Positions 47,778 to 56,985 of a stretch of 64,000 nucleotides of DNA are shown here, one piece after another. How positions within the stretch are numbered: the first letter of the stretch is position 1; every line of letters starts with the position of its first letter. Under the pieces are notes generated by a model. It saw only the letters and a program-made list of their open reading frames with translations, did no database searches and was not told the origin of the DNA. The translations under genes and the position numbers were made by a program. Source of the DNA: Vibrio cincinnatiensis (GTDB taxonomy: Bacteria > Pseudomonadota > Gammaproteobacteria > Enterobacterales > Vibrionaceae); contig NZ_SGOM01000004.1 of the NCBI RefSeq assembly GCF_022113815.1, positions 1 through 64,000 of the forward strand, given 5' to 3'.

Positions 47778-49157
47778 ATGGCAAAAGCAAAACGTGCTTA
47801 TGTATGTAACGAGTGTGGGGCCGACTTTCCCCGTTGGCAGGGGCAATGTAATGCGTGTGGGGCTTGGAATACCATTTCGGAAGTGCGCTTAGCCGCCTCT
47901 CCTCAGGTGGCTCGTCATGAGCGTCTTATGGGGTACGCTGGGAGCGCAACAGAAACCCAAGTGCAAACTCTTTCTGAGATCGATCTTCAGGAAGTTCCGC
48001 GCTTTAGTAGCGGCTTTAAAGAATTTGACCGAGTACTTGGCGGTGGGGTTGTTCCAGGAGCTGCGATTTTAATTGGAGGAAACCCTGGCGCAGGAAAGTC
48101 GACGTTATTACTGCAAACCATGTGTTTGCTTTCAGCTCAAATGCCGACCTTATATGTCACAGGAGAAGAGTCGTTACAACAAGTGGCGATGCGGGCTTCT
48201 CGGCTTGGGTTACCGAAAGATCATTTAAAAATGCTCTCGGAAACAAATGTGGACCGTGTCTGTCAGATTGCTGAAAAGGAACAGCCTCGTATCATGGTGA
48301 TTGATTCGATTCAAGTGATGCATGTCGCAGATGTTCAATCTTCTCCTGGTAGCGTGGCCCAAGTTCGAGAATCAGCAACAGCCTTGACACGCTATGCGAA
48401 ACAAAATAATGTCGCGGTGTTTATTGTTGGCCATGTGACCAAAGATGGTACCTTGGCTGGTCCAAAAGTGCTTGAGCATATTATCGATTGCTCAGTGCTT
48501 CTTGACGGTGGCGCAGATAGCCGTTTTCGAACATTACGGAGTCACAAAAATCGCTTTGGTGCAGTTAATGAGCTGGGCGTATTTGCTATGACAGGACAAG
48601 GTTTACGAGAAGTGAGTAATCCTTCTGCTATCTTTTTATCTCGTGGCGAAGAAGCGACTTCAGGAAGTTCTGTCATGGTCGTTTGGGAAGGAACTCGACC
48701 ATTGCTGGTTGAAATTCAAGCCTTAGTTGATTACTCCCAATTGGCTAACCCGAGACGAGTTGCAGTCGGTTTAGAACAGAATCGCTTATCATTGTTACTG
48801 GCTGTGTTACACAAACACGGTGGGTTGCAAATGGCTGATCAGGACGTGTTTGTTAACGTAGTTGGTGGAGTCAAAGTAACCGAAACCAGTGCAGATTTAG
48901 CCTTACTGATGGCGTTACTCTCCAGCTTTCGTGATAAACCCTTACCAAAAGATGTAGTGGTATTTGGCGAAGTTGGATTAGCCGGTGAGATCCGTCCTGT
49001 TCCAAGTGGACAAGAGCGGCTCAATGAAGCTTTTAAACACGGCTTTACTAAAGCGATTGTTCCTATTGCTAATATGCCTAAAAATGGGATTGCAGGTATG
49101 CAGATACATGGAGTGAGAAAGTTATCGGAAGCGATCAATGCTTTTGATGAACTTTAA
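47778..49157 (+). CDS. radA: DNA repair protein RadA
   Basis: RadA has 459 residues (E. coli 460) and is a RecA-like helicase that extends DNA branches during recombination. The N-terminal zinc finger CNECG-x12-CNACG lies at about 10-31. The Walker A GGNPGAGKST is near residue 96-105, the RadA-specific KNRFG motif near 255-260, and the C-terminal third is a Lon-protease-like domain without protease function. Divergent from the PilZ gene. No LexA box is obvious in the 177-base spacer. Confidence 0.96.
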   Translation: MAKAKRAYVCNECGADFPRWQGQCNACGAWNTISEVRLAASPQVARHERLMGYAGSATETQVQTLSEIDLQEVPRFSSGFKEFDRVLGGGVVPGAAILIGGNPGAGKSTLLLQTMCLLSAQMPTLYVTGEESLQQVAMRASRLGLPKDHLKMLSETNVDRVCQIAEKEQPRIMVIDSIQVMHVADVQSSPGSVAQVRESATALTRYAKQNNVAVFIVGHVTKDGTLAGPKVLEHIIDCSVLLDGGADSRFRTLRSHKNRFGAVNELGVFAMTGQGLREVSNPSAIFLSRGEEATSGSSVMVVWEGTRPLLVEIQALVDYSQLANPRRVAVGLEQNRLSLLLAVLHKHGGLQMADQDVFVNVVGGVKVTETSADLALLMALLSSFRDKPLPKDVVVFGEVGLAGEIRPVPSGQERLNEAFKHGFTKAIVPIANMPKNGIAGMQIHGVRKLSEAINAFDEL

Positions 49158-49337
49158 ACCTACGTAGCAATATCAATAAGCTGGATTTTCCCAAGGGGAG
49201 CGTGTGATGGCGAAGTAAATTTTACCTATCTTTACTCGCGTCTTTCACCGCTATCACCTATATTTCATCAGCAATAGACAATCATTGACTATTTTTTTTC
49301 AGCAAGCGTAAGCAGGGCTATCAGTCTTGACAGATTG

Positions 49338-49346
49338 TGATATACT
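49338..49346 (+). promoter_or_regulatory. Extended -10 promoter of the second EF-G gene
   Basis: TGATATACT has the extended -10 TG and a good TATACT hexamer, giving a start near 49353 and a leader of about 31 bases. The TTGACA eight bases upstream is wrongly spaced to act as its -35. Confidence 0.5.
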
Positions 49347-49383
49347 CTGCGCGCACTTTATACCTTATTAACAGAGTAAGACA

Positions 49384-51471
49384 ATGACCGACTTATCAAA
49401 ATACAGAAACATTGGTATTTTTGCTCACGTAGATGCGGGTAAAACTACCTCTACCGAGCGTATCCTAAAGCTAACTGGTAAAATCCATAAAATGGGTGAC
49501 AGTCACGACGGTACGACCACCACTGACTTTATGGAACAGGAAGCTGAACGTGGTATTACTATCCAGTCGGCTGCGACTACTTGTTTCTGGAAAGATCACC
49601 GCCTAAACATCATCGATACTCCTGGACACGTAGACTTCACTATCGAAGTTTATCGTTCTCTAAAAGTTCTTGACGGTGGTATCGGTGTATTCTGTGGTTC
49701 TGGTGGTGTTGAACCTCAATCAGAAACCAACTGGCGTTATGCTGATGATTCACACGTATCACGTATTATCTTCGTAAACAAACTGGACCGTATGGGTGCA
49801 GATTTCTACCGCGTAGTAGAGCAAGTGAAGAATGTACTTGGTGCAACACCACTTGTGATGACTCTGCCAATCGGTATCGAAGAAGATTTCAAAGGCGTTG
49901 TAGATGTATTGAGCCAAAAAGCGTACATCTGGGACGAATCTGGCCTGCCAGAAAACTACGAAGTAACTGATATTCCAGCAGATATGGTGGAAAAAGCGGC
50001 TGAATACCGTGAAATGCTGATTGAAACCGCTGTTGAAATGGATGATGAACTCATGATGGCTTACATGGAAGGTGAAGAACCTTCTCTTGAAGACATCAAA
50101 CGTTGTATCCGTAAAGGTACTCGTGACCTTGCATTCTTCCCAACTTACTGTGGTTCTGCATATAAAAACAAAGGTATGCAGCTTATTTTGGACGCGGTAG
50201 TGGATTACCTACCTTCTCCAACAGAAGTGGATGCTCAACCGCTAACTAACCCTGAAACTGGTGAGCCAACGGGTGAAGTTGCGACTGTTTCTGCTGATGA
50301 GCCACTACGTGCTCTTGCATTTAAGATCATGGATGACCGTTTCGGTGCCTTGACCTTTATCCGCATCTACTCTGGTAAGATGAAGAAAGGCGATACCATT
50401 CTTAACAGTGCAACAGGCAAAACTGAACGTATCGGCCGTATGGTTGAGATGCATGCTGACCAACGTAACGAAATCGATTCTGCTCAAGCGGGTGATATCA
50501 TCGCCGTTGTCGGTATGAAGAACGTTCAAACAGGTCACACGCTATGTGATCCAAAACATGAATGTACTCTAGAGCCAATGATCTTCCCAGATCCAGTTAT
50601 CTCTATCGCTGTTAAGCCTAAAGATAAAAACGGTTCAGAGAAAATGGGTATCGCGATTGGTAAAATGGTTGCAGAAGATCCATCATTCCAAGTTGAAACT
50701 GATGAAGATTCAGGCGAAACCATCCTAAAAGGTATGGGTGAACTTCACCTAGATATCAAAGTTGATATCCTAAAACGTACTTACGGCGTTGAGCTAGAAG
50801 TTGGTGCTCCTCAAGTTGCTTACCGTGAAACTATCACGAAAGCCGTTGAAGACAGCTACACTCACAAGAAACAGTCTGGTGGTTCTGGTCAGTTTGGTAA
50901 GATCGATTACCGTATCAAACCAGGTGAAGCAAACTCTGGCTTCAAGTTTGTATCAACCGTAGTGGGTGGTAACGTTCCTAAGGAATTCTGGCCAGCAATC
51001 GAAAAAGGTTTTGCAGGCATGATGCAAGAAGGTGTTCTTGCGGGCTTCCCAACCTTAGACGTTGAAGTTGAACTATTTGACGGTGGCTTCCACGCAGTGG
51101 ACTCATCTGCAATCGCGTTTGAAATTGCAGCGAAAGGCGCATTCCGTCAATCTATGCCTAAAGCGGGCCCACAACTTCTTGAACCTATCATGAAAGTTGA
51201 CGTGTTCACTCCTGACGATCACGTTGGTGATGTGATTGGTGACTTGAACCGTCGTCGCGGTATGATCAAAGACCAAGAAGCGGGTGTGACGGGTGTTCGT
51301 GTTAAAGCAGACGTTCCACTATCTGAAATGTTTGGTTATATCGGTACACTGCGTACAATGACATCTGGCCGTGGTCAGTTCTCTATGGAGTTCTCACACT
51401 ACGCTGCATGTCCAGCTAACGTTGCTGAAGCTGTTATTGCTGACGTTAAAGCGAAAAAAGAGAAGAAGTAA
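49384..51471 (+). CDS. fusA2: Elongation factor G, second paralogue (EF-G2)
   Basis: This translational GTPase of 695 residues has the five domains of EF-G. G motifs are [13 protein letters not shown] (G1), DTPGHVDFT (G3) and NKLDRMG (G4); the decoding tip and the long C-terminal RGMIKDQE helix region are intact. It is not encoded with rpsL/rpsG/tuf, so it is the second EF-G many gamma-proteobacteria carry beside the fus in the str operon. Strongly biased codon use suggests high expression. Paralogues elsewhere specialise in translocation or ribosome recycling; which applies here is unknown. It is not prfC. Confidence 0.93.
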   Translation: MTDLSKYRNIGIFAHVDAGKTTSTERILKLTGKIHKMGDSHDGTTTTDFMEQEAERGITIQSAATTCFWKDHRLNIIDTPGHVDFTIEVYRSLKVLDGGIGVFCGSGGVEPQSETNWRYADDSHVSRIIFVNKLDRMGADFYRVVEQVKNVLGATPLVMTLPIGIEEDFKGVVDVLSQKAYIWDESGLPENYEVTDIPADMVEKAAEYREMLIETAVEMDDELMMAYMEGEEPSLEDIKRCIRKGTRDLAFFPTYCGSAYKNKGMQLILDAVVDYLPSPTEVDAQPLTNPETGEPTGEVATVSADEPLRALAFKIMDDRFGALTFIRIYSGKMKKGDTILNSATGKTERIGRMVEMHADQRNEIDSAQAGDIIAVVGMKNVQTGHTLCDPKHECTLEPMIFPDPVISIAVKPKDKNGSEKMGIAIGKMVAEDPSFQVETDEDSGETILKGMGELHLDIKVDILKRTYGVELEVGAPQVAYRETITKAVEDSYTHKKQSGGSGQFGKIDYRIKPGEANSGFKFVSTVVGGNVPKEFWPAIEKGFAGMMQEGVLAGFPTLDVEVELFDGGFHAVDSSAIAFEIAAKGAFRQSMPKAGPQLLEPIMKVDVFTPDDHVGDVIGDLNRRRGMIKDQEAGVTGVRVKADVPLSEMFGYIGTLRTMTSGRGQFSMEFSHYAACPANVAEAVIADVKAKKEKK

Positions 51472-51490
51472 TTCTTTAATTTAGATGCTT

Positions 51491-51527
51491 AAAAAGCCCC
51501 ACCAGTAAATACTGGTGGGGCTTTTTT
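51491..51527. terminator. Strong terminator after EF-G2
   Basis: AGCCCCACCAGT, loop AAAT and ACTGGTGGGGCT form a perfect stem with A and T tracts on both sides. It lies 20 bases after the stop. Confidence 0.95.
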
Positions 51528-51620
51528 CTTGGCCATGATTCTATGTTCTTTGATGAATGCTCTTGATTGACTTATCCTTATTGAGCGCAATCTTTACGGG
51601 ATTTAATTCAATTTGAAGTC

Positions 51621-53306
51621 TTATTCTTCCCAGACGACCAACTGATCTTTGGGCCAGTTTTGCCCTACTTCATGATATTTTTGCTCTAATACATGCCGTT
51701 TGATTTTTAGGGTTGGTGTCAGAATGCCATTATCAATACTCCACGGTTCTTTAATCATCAATACCCCTTTAATTTGTTCATGTGATTCAAGTTGAGCATT
51801 CATTTTGTCGAGCACTTTTTTCGTGGTTCTTTCATAACGAGCTTTATCGAAATGAGGAAATTGATGTGGGACAACCAGCAAAATTGGAGCGGGTAAACCT
51901 AACCCGATAAGGCAGAGCATCTCTACCCGGCTGTATTCAAAGAGTTTATTTTCAATTGGAACAGGAGAAACAAATTTTCCTTTGGCGGTTTTAAACGTAT
52001 CTTTAATTCGCCCCTGAATAGTCAGGTAACCATCGGCATCAATAGATCCTCTATCACCCGTATGCAACCAACCTTCGCTATCAAAGGCTTCTTTAGAAGC
52101 GGTTTCATTTTTGTAGTATCCCGAGAATACACCTTTACTGTGTACTAATATTTCCCCTTCATCGGTAATTTTTAGCCGAATTCCGGGGCCTGCATGACCG
52201 ACGGTTCCGATTTTATCCGCTCTAAAAGGGCAATTGAGGGTACTGTAGGCAAAGGATTCTGTCATTCCCCAAGCTTCGGTAATATCCAGTCCAATACTGT
52301 GATACCACTCAAGTAATGCAGGTGAAACAGGTGCTGAGCCACAACCCAATATCCGTGCCTTATCTAAGCCTAGTCCATCGGCTAATTTATGTTTAATGAA
52401 ACGGTTGATCAGCGGGATTTTAAGCAAAATATTGAGTTTCTTTTGTGGAAGTTTATCTTGAATACGTTGCTGAAAGAGCGTCCAAAGTCGAGGGACAGAG
52501 ATAAAGAGGGTGGGACGCTGCATTTTGACATCTTCAATAAAGGTATCTAATGATTCAGGAAAAGCGGTGATAATTCCGGCTTGTATGGAGGTTCCAAAGA
52601 CATAAACACGCTCCGTAATATGGGCCAAAGGTAGGTAGGAAAAGAGCCGGTCTTCCGGTTCAATACCAATTTGATGAATCAGTTGCTGCACAGACCAAGA
52701 AAAAGCCCCATAGGTTAGCATCGCCCCTTTAGGCTGTCCGGATGTGCCAGAGGTATATACTAAAGACATCAACTTATCATCAGTATGCAGTGGCCTATCT
52801 TCACTCGGCGAGTGTTGTGCAATTAATTCTTGGTATTGATATTGGCATTTGGGGGCAGATGGATAAGGTAATCCGATACTTATGAGTTCAGGCATGGCTT
52901 TCAGTACTTGTGTGGTTGCCTTGCTATCATCAAGTTTACCAGCGATTAATATTTTACTTTCACTGTGACTGACGCAGTACTCAATGGTATCTGCACCAGC
53001 GGTAGGGAAAATCGGAACACTGACATAATCACCGAGCATCATCGCGAGATCGCAGATAAACCATTCTGCGCAGTTTTTGGAGATGAGTGCTATTTTGTCG
53101 CCAGGTTCTGCGCCTAGAGAGCGTAATGCAGAAACTAGTCTTAAGGCGCTATCGGCGACTTGAGAAAAAGTGAATTCGACAAATTGGCGATTAATCATTT
53201 GCCGTAGGTACACTTCATTAGGACGCGTTTGTGCCCAAGTTAAGATCATTTCGTTAGGTGGTGGGAGAGCACAAGTTGTTTGGCTTAACTTGTTTGGCTG
53301 ATTCAT
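51621..53306 (-). CDS. AMP-dependent acyl-CoA synthetase, FadD15/FAA1 type
   Basis: This member of the ANL superfamily of 561 residues activates a carboxylic acid, probably a long-chain fatty acid, to acyl-CoA through an adenylate. VYTSGTSGQPKGAMLTYG is the phosphate loop, WGMTES the A5 motif, GWLHTGDRGSIDADGYL the A7 region and GRIKDTFKTAKGKFVSPVPIE the hinge with catalytic-loop Lys. The type resembles eukaryote-like long-chain synthetases (FAA1/FadD15) more than E. coli FadD. The ATG at 53306 has GGAG upstream. The substrate is not determined. Confidence 0.9.
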   Translation of the reverse strand: MNQPNKLSQTTCALPPPNEMILTWAQTRPNEVYLRQMINRQFVEFTFSQVADSALRLVSALRSLGAEPGDKIALISKNCAEWFICDLAMMLGDYVSVPIFPTAGADTIEYCVSHSESKILIAGKLDDSKATTQVLKAMPELISIGLPYPSAPKCQYQYQELIAQHSPSEDRPLHTDDKLMSLVYTSGTSGQPKGAMLTYGAFSWSVQQLIHQIGIEPEDRLFSYLPLAHITERVYVFGTSIQAGIITAFPESLDTFIEDVKMQRPTLFISVPRLWTLFQQRIQDKLPQKKLNILLKIPLINRFIKHKLADGLGLDKARILGCGSAPVSPALLEWYHSIGLDITEAWGMTESFAYSTLNCPFRADKIGTVGHAGPGIRLKITDEGEILVHSKGVFSGYYKNETASKEAFDSEGWLHTGDRGSIDADGYLTIQGRIKDTFKTAKGKFVSPVPIENKLFEYSRVEMLCLIGLGLPAPILLVVPHQFPHFDKARYERTTKKVLDKMNAQLESHEQIKGVLMIKEPWSIDNGILTPTLKIKRHVLEQKYHEVGQNWPKDQLVVWEE

Positions 53307-53448
53307 TCTCAAACTCCATGCTTAAGTTAATTGTTATATTTTTGTTAATTGATTATAAATGTAGCACAGGAGGTTGAGGGTGTTAGCGTAGTTAACTCAC
53401 ATTTATTACCGATTCTTTATGATGGAAAGAAAAAAACGTTACGACTTA

Positions 53449-54591
53449 TTAATGAGAGAACCTATCTTGAGGGTCGACCTCTGGGTAGGTTTCAATCACA
53501 CGTTTGAGATAATCTTGATGGTAGCGTAGAGCGTTAACGCAATGTTTATCCAGCTTACCTGCTACCACCATTTTTTCGAGTTCTAATAAAGCAAAAGGAA
53601 TGGACCATGCTTGTTTATATGGACGATGGCTGGTCAAGGCGTCAAAAATATTGGCAACGGTAATAATTCGAGCCGAAACGGGGATGGATTCCTCTGTTAA
53701 CCCATAGGGGTAGCCTGTACCATCAAGAAATTCATGATGGTAAGCCACAATCTCTTTAAGAACCGAAACGCTCGGGTGTTCAGGGGATCCGATGTCATCA
53801 ATAATGTGGTTGATAATCTCAATGCCTTTCTCCACATGTTGGTTGAGTTGTTCTCTCTCTTCATCAGCCAATGAACAAGGTTTATTTAGCACTTGGCAAG
53901 GTATCGACAGTTTACCGATGTCATGGCATTTGGAAAATTGGCTAATATGTTCAATTAACTCATCATCTAATTGATAAATAGCCGCCACTTCTAAGGCTAT
54001 GACTCGCGCAAAACGACTGATCCGTTCTTTATGTTCTCTGGATTCTTGCCAATGTTCGGTGGATTTTTCATTCATTTCGGTTGCTGCGTTGAGCAGTGAG
54101 TGGACCAAATCATATTCAGAGCTAACCACAAAACGAAGGATATCGATGAAAGGTTTAAGCTCTGCATATTTTTGAGGATGAAAAGCCTGTTTTTCACAAG
54201 AGTTAAGAAAAATAAAGCCAATAAAGGTTTGTTCGTGATAAACCGGCAAAGCTAAAGAGGAGTGAAAACCTTGTGCAATTAACCAGCGACTATGTGGTGA
54301 GTCTGAATTTAATTCACGTGGGATATCATGAAGGTAACGCGCTTGTCCTGATTTGACACACGCTTGCAGAGAGGGTAAATCGCTAAGAGGGTAGGAGTAA
54401 TGTGACAGTTCAAAGCCGTGGTAGGTACTATCGGCATAGGTTTTTAGCTGATCGTTTTCGGCATCGTATAAGGCAAAAGAGAGTCGGGCAATGGTGGGAT
54501 CATGAGTGAGGATCCGCTGATGAATGTGGGACAATTGAGTATTTAACGTTCCTGCAATAGCAAAGAAGCTATGTTGTTCTTTATTATCCAT
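53449..54591 (-). CDS. GAF/HD-GYP domain protein, probable c-di-GMP phosphodiesterase
   Basis: This 380-residue protein from the chosen ATG has a GAF-like sensory domain (about 10-165) and a C-terminal HD-GYP domain. Metal-binding HD is at 223-224 (CHDIGKLSIP), and HHEFLDGTGYP at 285-295 carries the GYP signature complete. HD-GYP enzymes degrade cyclic-di-GMP. The intact motifs suggest activity, regulated by whatever the GAF domain binds. The frame extends upstream to a TTG at 54654 that is less likely to be the start. It stands alone between the acyl-CoA synthetase and the chromate-type transporter. Confidence 0.92.
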   Translation of the reverse strand: MDNKEQHSFFAIAGTLNTQLSHIHQRILTHDPTIARLSFALYDAENDQLKTYADSTYHGFELSHYSYPLSDLPSLQACVKSGQARYLHDIPRELNSDSPHSRWLIAQGFHSSLALPVYHEQTFIGFIFLNSCEKQAFHPQKYAELKPFIDILRFVVSSEYDLVHSLLNAATEMNEKSTEHWQESREHKERISRFARVIALEVAAIYQLDDELIEHISQFSKCHDIGKLSIPCQVLNKPCSLADEEREQLNQHVEKGIEIINHIIDDIGSPEHPSVSVLKEIVAYHHEFLDGTGYPYGLTEESIPVSARIITVANIFDALTSHRPYKQAWSIPFALLELEKMVVAGKLDKHCVNALRYHQDYLKRVIETYPEVDPQDRFSH

Positions 54592-54721
54592 CTTCAAGCT
54601 TTCCTTTTTCTTGCTGTTCTGGCTTTTTCCTATGCCACCCTGTTTATCATTCAACCAGCTTTAGTTTAGGTGACAAAACCTGAACTAACCGATTTATAGA
54701 GCACAAATTCACTTCTTTTTA

Positions 54722-55867
54722 CTAAATAAATGCCAATCCTAATCCGCAGAGAAGGTAAAACATTACTAGGCCAAGAATCGGCCATCGAGCAACTTTTAAT
54801 AGCCCATAACCAATGAGTAGCAAAGCGACATCTAGTGATGTTAAGACTGAGCTGATAAAAACAGGTTGATAAAGAGCGGCTAGTAATAGCCCGACAACCG
54901 CGGCGTTAACGCCGTTCAGGGCTCCAGAAATGAAGGGGTGGTGAGATAAGGTTTGCCAGTTTCTTAATACTGAGAGTAAGAGTAAAAATCCAGGTAGAAA
55001 AATGGCCGTTGTTGCAACCAACGCCCCAAAAATTGGGGTGCTAGGTAATAAATGGACGCCTAAATAGGTGGCGAGAGTGAACATCGGCCCCGGTACGGCT
55101 TGAGCGGCTGCGTATCCGGTTAAAAAAGTATCGGTTGTGATCTGTTCGGTTAGTAAACTTTGCAATAAAGGCATCACTACATGGCCACCACCAAACACTA
55201 AGCTGCCTGCGTGAAAAAAGGTTTCAAACAGCATCAGGCTTGGTTGCCCATTGGTTAGCCAAGGAAGCCCTAGGAATAAAGTGGCGAAGAGAATAAGAGG
55301 CCACCAGTTAGGTCGAAATCGAGGCTTATCTGATAACGTGTGTGGCTGTTTTAGCCAGAGCATTCCCGCGATTGCGGCCAGTATCAGTACACTCATTTGG
55401 GAGAGCATACCGGGTAAGAGTAATAGAATGACAGCACTAAGCAAACAAAGGTAGTGGGTTACTTTGTTGCGACAAAAGTTTTGATGCATCCCCCAGGTTG
55501 CATCTGCCACGACTAGTACGGCCAATAATTTTAAACCGTGAATTAGGTGTTCAAAAACTGGTTGATCAAGTAACTGGTGGCTAATACTTCCTAACAAAAC
55601 CATTAAGCCCATGGAAGGTAAGGTAAAACCGAGAAAAGCAAGGCAAGCTCCTAGAAGCCCTGCACGCTGATAACCAATCGCAAAGCCGACTTGGCTTGAG
55701 CCTGGCCCGGGTAAAAACTGACTTAGAGCCACCAGTTGTGCGTATTGATCATCGGTTAGCCATTGACGCTGAGTTACAAACGTTTGACGAAAATAACCAA
55801 TGTGAGCGGTGGGGCCACCAAAGCTGATCCAGCCTAAAATAAAAAAGGTTTTAAATATTTCCCACAT
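54722..55867 (-). CDS. chrA: Chromate ion transporter family protein (ChrA-like)
   Basis: This 381-residue inner-membrane protein has about ten to twelve hydrophobic segments in two homologous halves, typical of the long CHR family. FFILGWISFGGPTAHIGYFR at the start of half one and ALSQFLPGPGSSQVGFAIGY, repeated as AAQAVPGPMFTLATYLG in half two, are CHR signatures. Characterised members extrude chromate. In an environment without chromate the physiological substrate is unclear. No chrB or other metal genes are beside it. Confidence 0.9.
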   Translation of the reverse strand: MWEIFKTFFILGWISFGGPTAHIGYFRQTFVTQRQWLTDDQYAQLVALSQFLPGPGSSQVGFAIGYQRAGLLGACLAFLGFTLPSMGLMVLLGSISHQLLDQPVFEHLIHGLKLLAVLVVADATWGMHQNFCRNKVTHYLCLLSAVILLLLPGMLSQMSVLILAAIAGMLWLKQPHTLSDKPRFRPNWWPLILFATLFLGLPWLTNGQPSLMLFETFFHAGSLVFGGGHVVMPLLQSLLTEQITTDTFLTGYAAAQAVPGPMFTLATYLGVHLLPSTPIFGALVATTAIFLPGFLLLLSVLRNWQTLSHHPFISGALNGVNAAVVGLLLAALYQPVFISSVLTSLDVALLLIGYGLLKVARWPILGLVMFYLLCGLGLAFI

Positions 55868-55975
55868 CTGTCATTCCTTTTGTGTTGGGAGAATCTCTGC
55901 TTGGCTCATTTGGCGGGGAAAAGGTGCTGGATAAGGCTTCCATAATGCCAAATAGACATAAAACACAGTGCTCGG

Positions 55976-56914
55976 TTACTGATTAGTCAGAAAGCGTAAT
56001 CGATGTAAAATCCAAAATTCTAATGCAAAAATAGCCACTAAGCTGGCGCAAAATAAAGCAAAAGCGATGGGTGATTCAGTTCCTGGAATCCCCCCAACAT
56101 TGACGCCCAGTAAGCCAGTTAAAAAGCTGGTTGGTAAAAAAATGGCGGCAATGACAGAAAAAAGATAGGTATTTTGGTTCATTTTTTCTGCGTGATATTG
56201 GCGAAGTTCTCCTTTAATGATTTCTAGCTCACTTAAGAAAAAGTCTAGCGTTTCGTTAATGCGAATAATGGTATTGACACTGTGGCGTAAACGCAGTTGT
56301 TTACTTGTCGCGAGTAAATTAACCGAGGATTGATAATCATCGATCGCGTATTGTTGTGGTTTGATAAAGCGTTTGATTTTGAGTAAAGCTTTATGAGTTT
56401 GAATAAGGGGATCACTGAGTTCCGTTTCATCATCAAATAAGGTGATCTTCTCTTCTACTGAATCCAGGTAATCATCAATATTTTTATTGAGCCCATCAAT
56501 AATAGAAAGGACGACATCCGAGAGAGTTTTGGGGCCTTGGCCTTGAGTTAATAAGTCTCGTATTGCCGTAATAGTTTTTGATGGGATCTTTCTGCTGGTG
56601 ATTAACGCTCCTTGATAATAGAGAATCCGAACACTGAGCATATCAGAAGGATCTGCATGTTCATTAAGGTTGACTCCTCGCAAAATAAGCAGAAAATTTT
56701 GTTCATCATATTGCTCAAATAATGGGCGAGTGTCTTCTGCTAGTAAACTATCGACAATAGAAGATGGAATGGTATTGTCTATTAACCACTCTCGCAGACC
56801 AGTTTTGTCTCGTTGGCAATGATACCAGTGGTGTGCTTCAATTCTTTGGGTGGTTTCGAGTGCGTGTGAAATGGGTTGATCGGAAAATTCCCAGTGATCA
56901 ATAAGATAATCCAT
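55976..56914 (-). CDS. ZntB/CorA family divalent cation transporter
   Basis: This 312-residue protein from the ATG with AGGGA upstream begins MDYLIDHWEF. It has a large cytoplasmic N-terminal domain and two C-terminal helices ending in the GVNVGGIPG loop, which is the ZntB-type form of the CorA GxN pore signature. ZntB transports zinc (proton-coupled in recent work); CorA magnesium. The extension to 56977 overlaps the preceding hairpin and is rejected. It follows the ATP-grasp gene after a terminator-like hairpin. Confidence 0.87.
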   Translation of the reverse strand: MDYLIDHWEFSDQPISHALETTQRIEAHHWYHCQRDKTGLREWLIDNTIPSSIVDSLLAEDTRPLFEQYDEQNFLLILRGVNLNEHADPSDMLSVRILYYQGALITSRKIPSKTITAIRDLLTQGQGPKTLSDVVLSIIDGLNKNIDDYLDSVEEKITLFDDETELSDPLIQTHKALLKIKRFIKPQQYAIDDYQSSVNLLATSKQLRLRHSVNTIIRINETLDFFLSELEIIKGELRQYHAEKMNQNTYLFSVIAAIFLPTSFLTGLLGVNVGGIPGTESPIAFALFCASLVAIFALEFWILHRLRFLTNQ

Positions 56915-56936
56915 ATAATCCCTTGTGATAAAAGAA

Positions 56937-56968
56937 ACCCAAGTACTTTTATAAAGGAGTACTTGGGT
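56937..56968 (-). terminator. Terminator of the RLAN/ATP-grasp gene
   Basis: ACCCAAGTACT and AGTACTTGGGT form a perfect 11-bp stem with a ten-base loop; on the minus strand TTTCTTTT follows. It separates the ATP-grasp gene from the ZntB-like gene. Confidence 0.82.
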
Positions 56969-56985
56969 GGGAGTCAAACTCGGTT

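Noticed and set aside
49384..51471. Peptide chain release factor 3 (prfC), the usual SXT/R391 element target
   Set aside because: Length and full five-domain EF-G architecture with the RGMIKDQE helix fit elongation factor G, not RF3, and no integrase is nearby.
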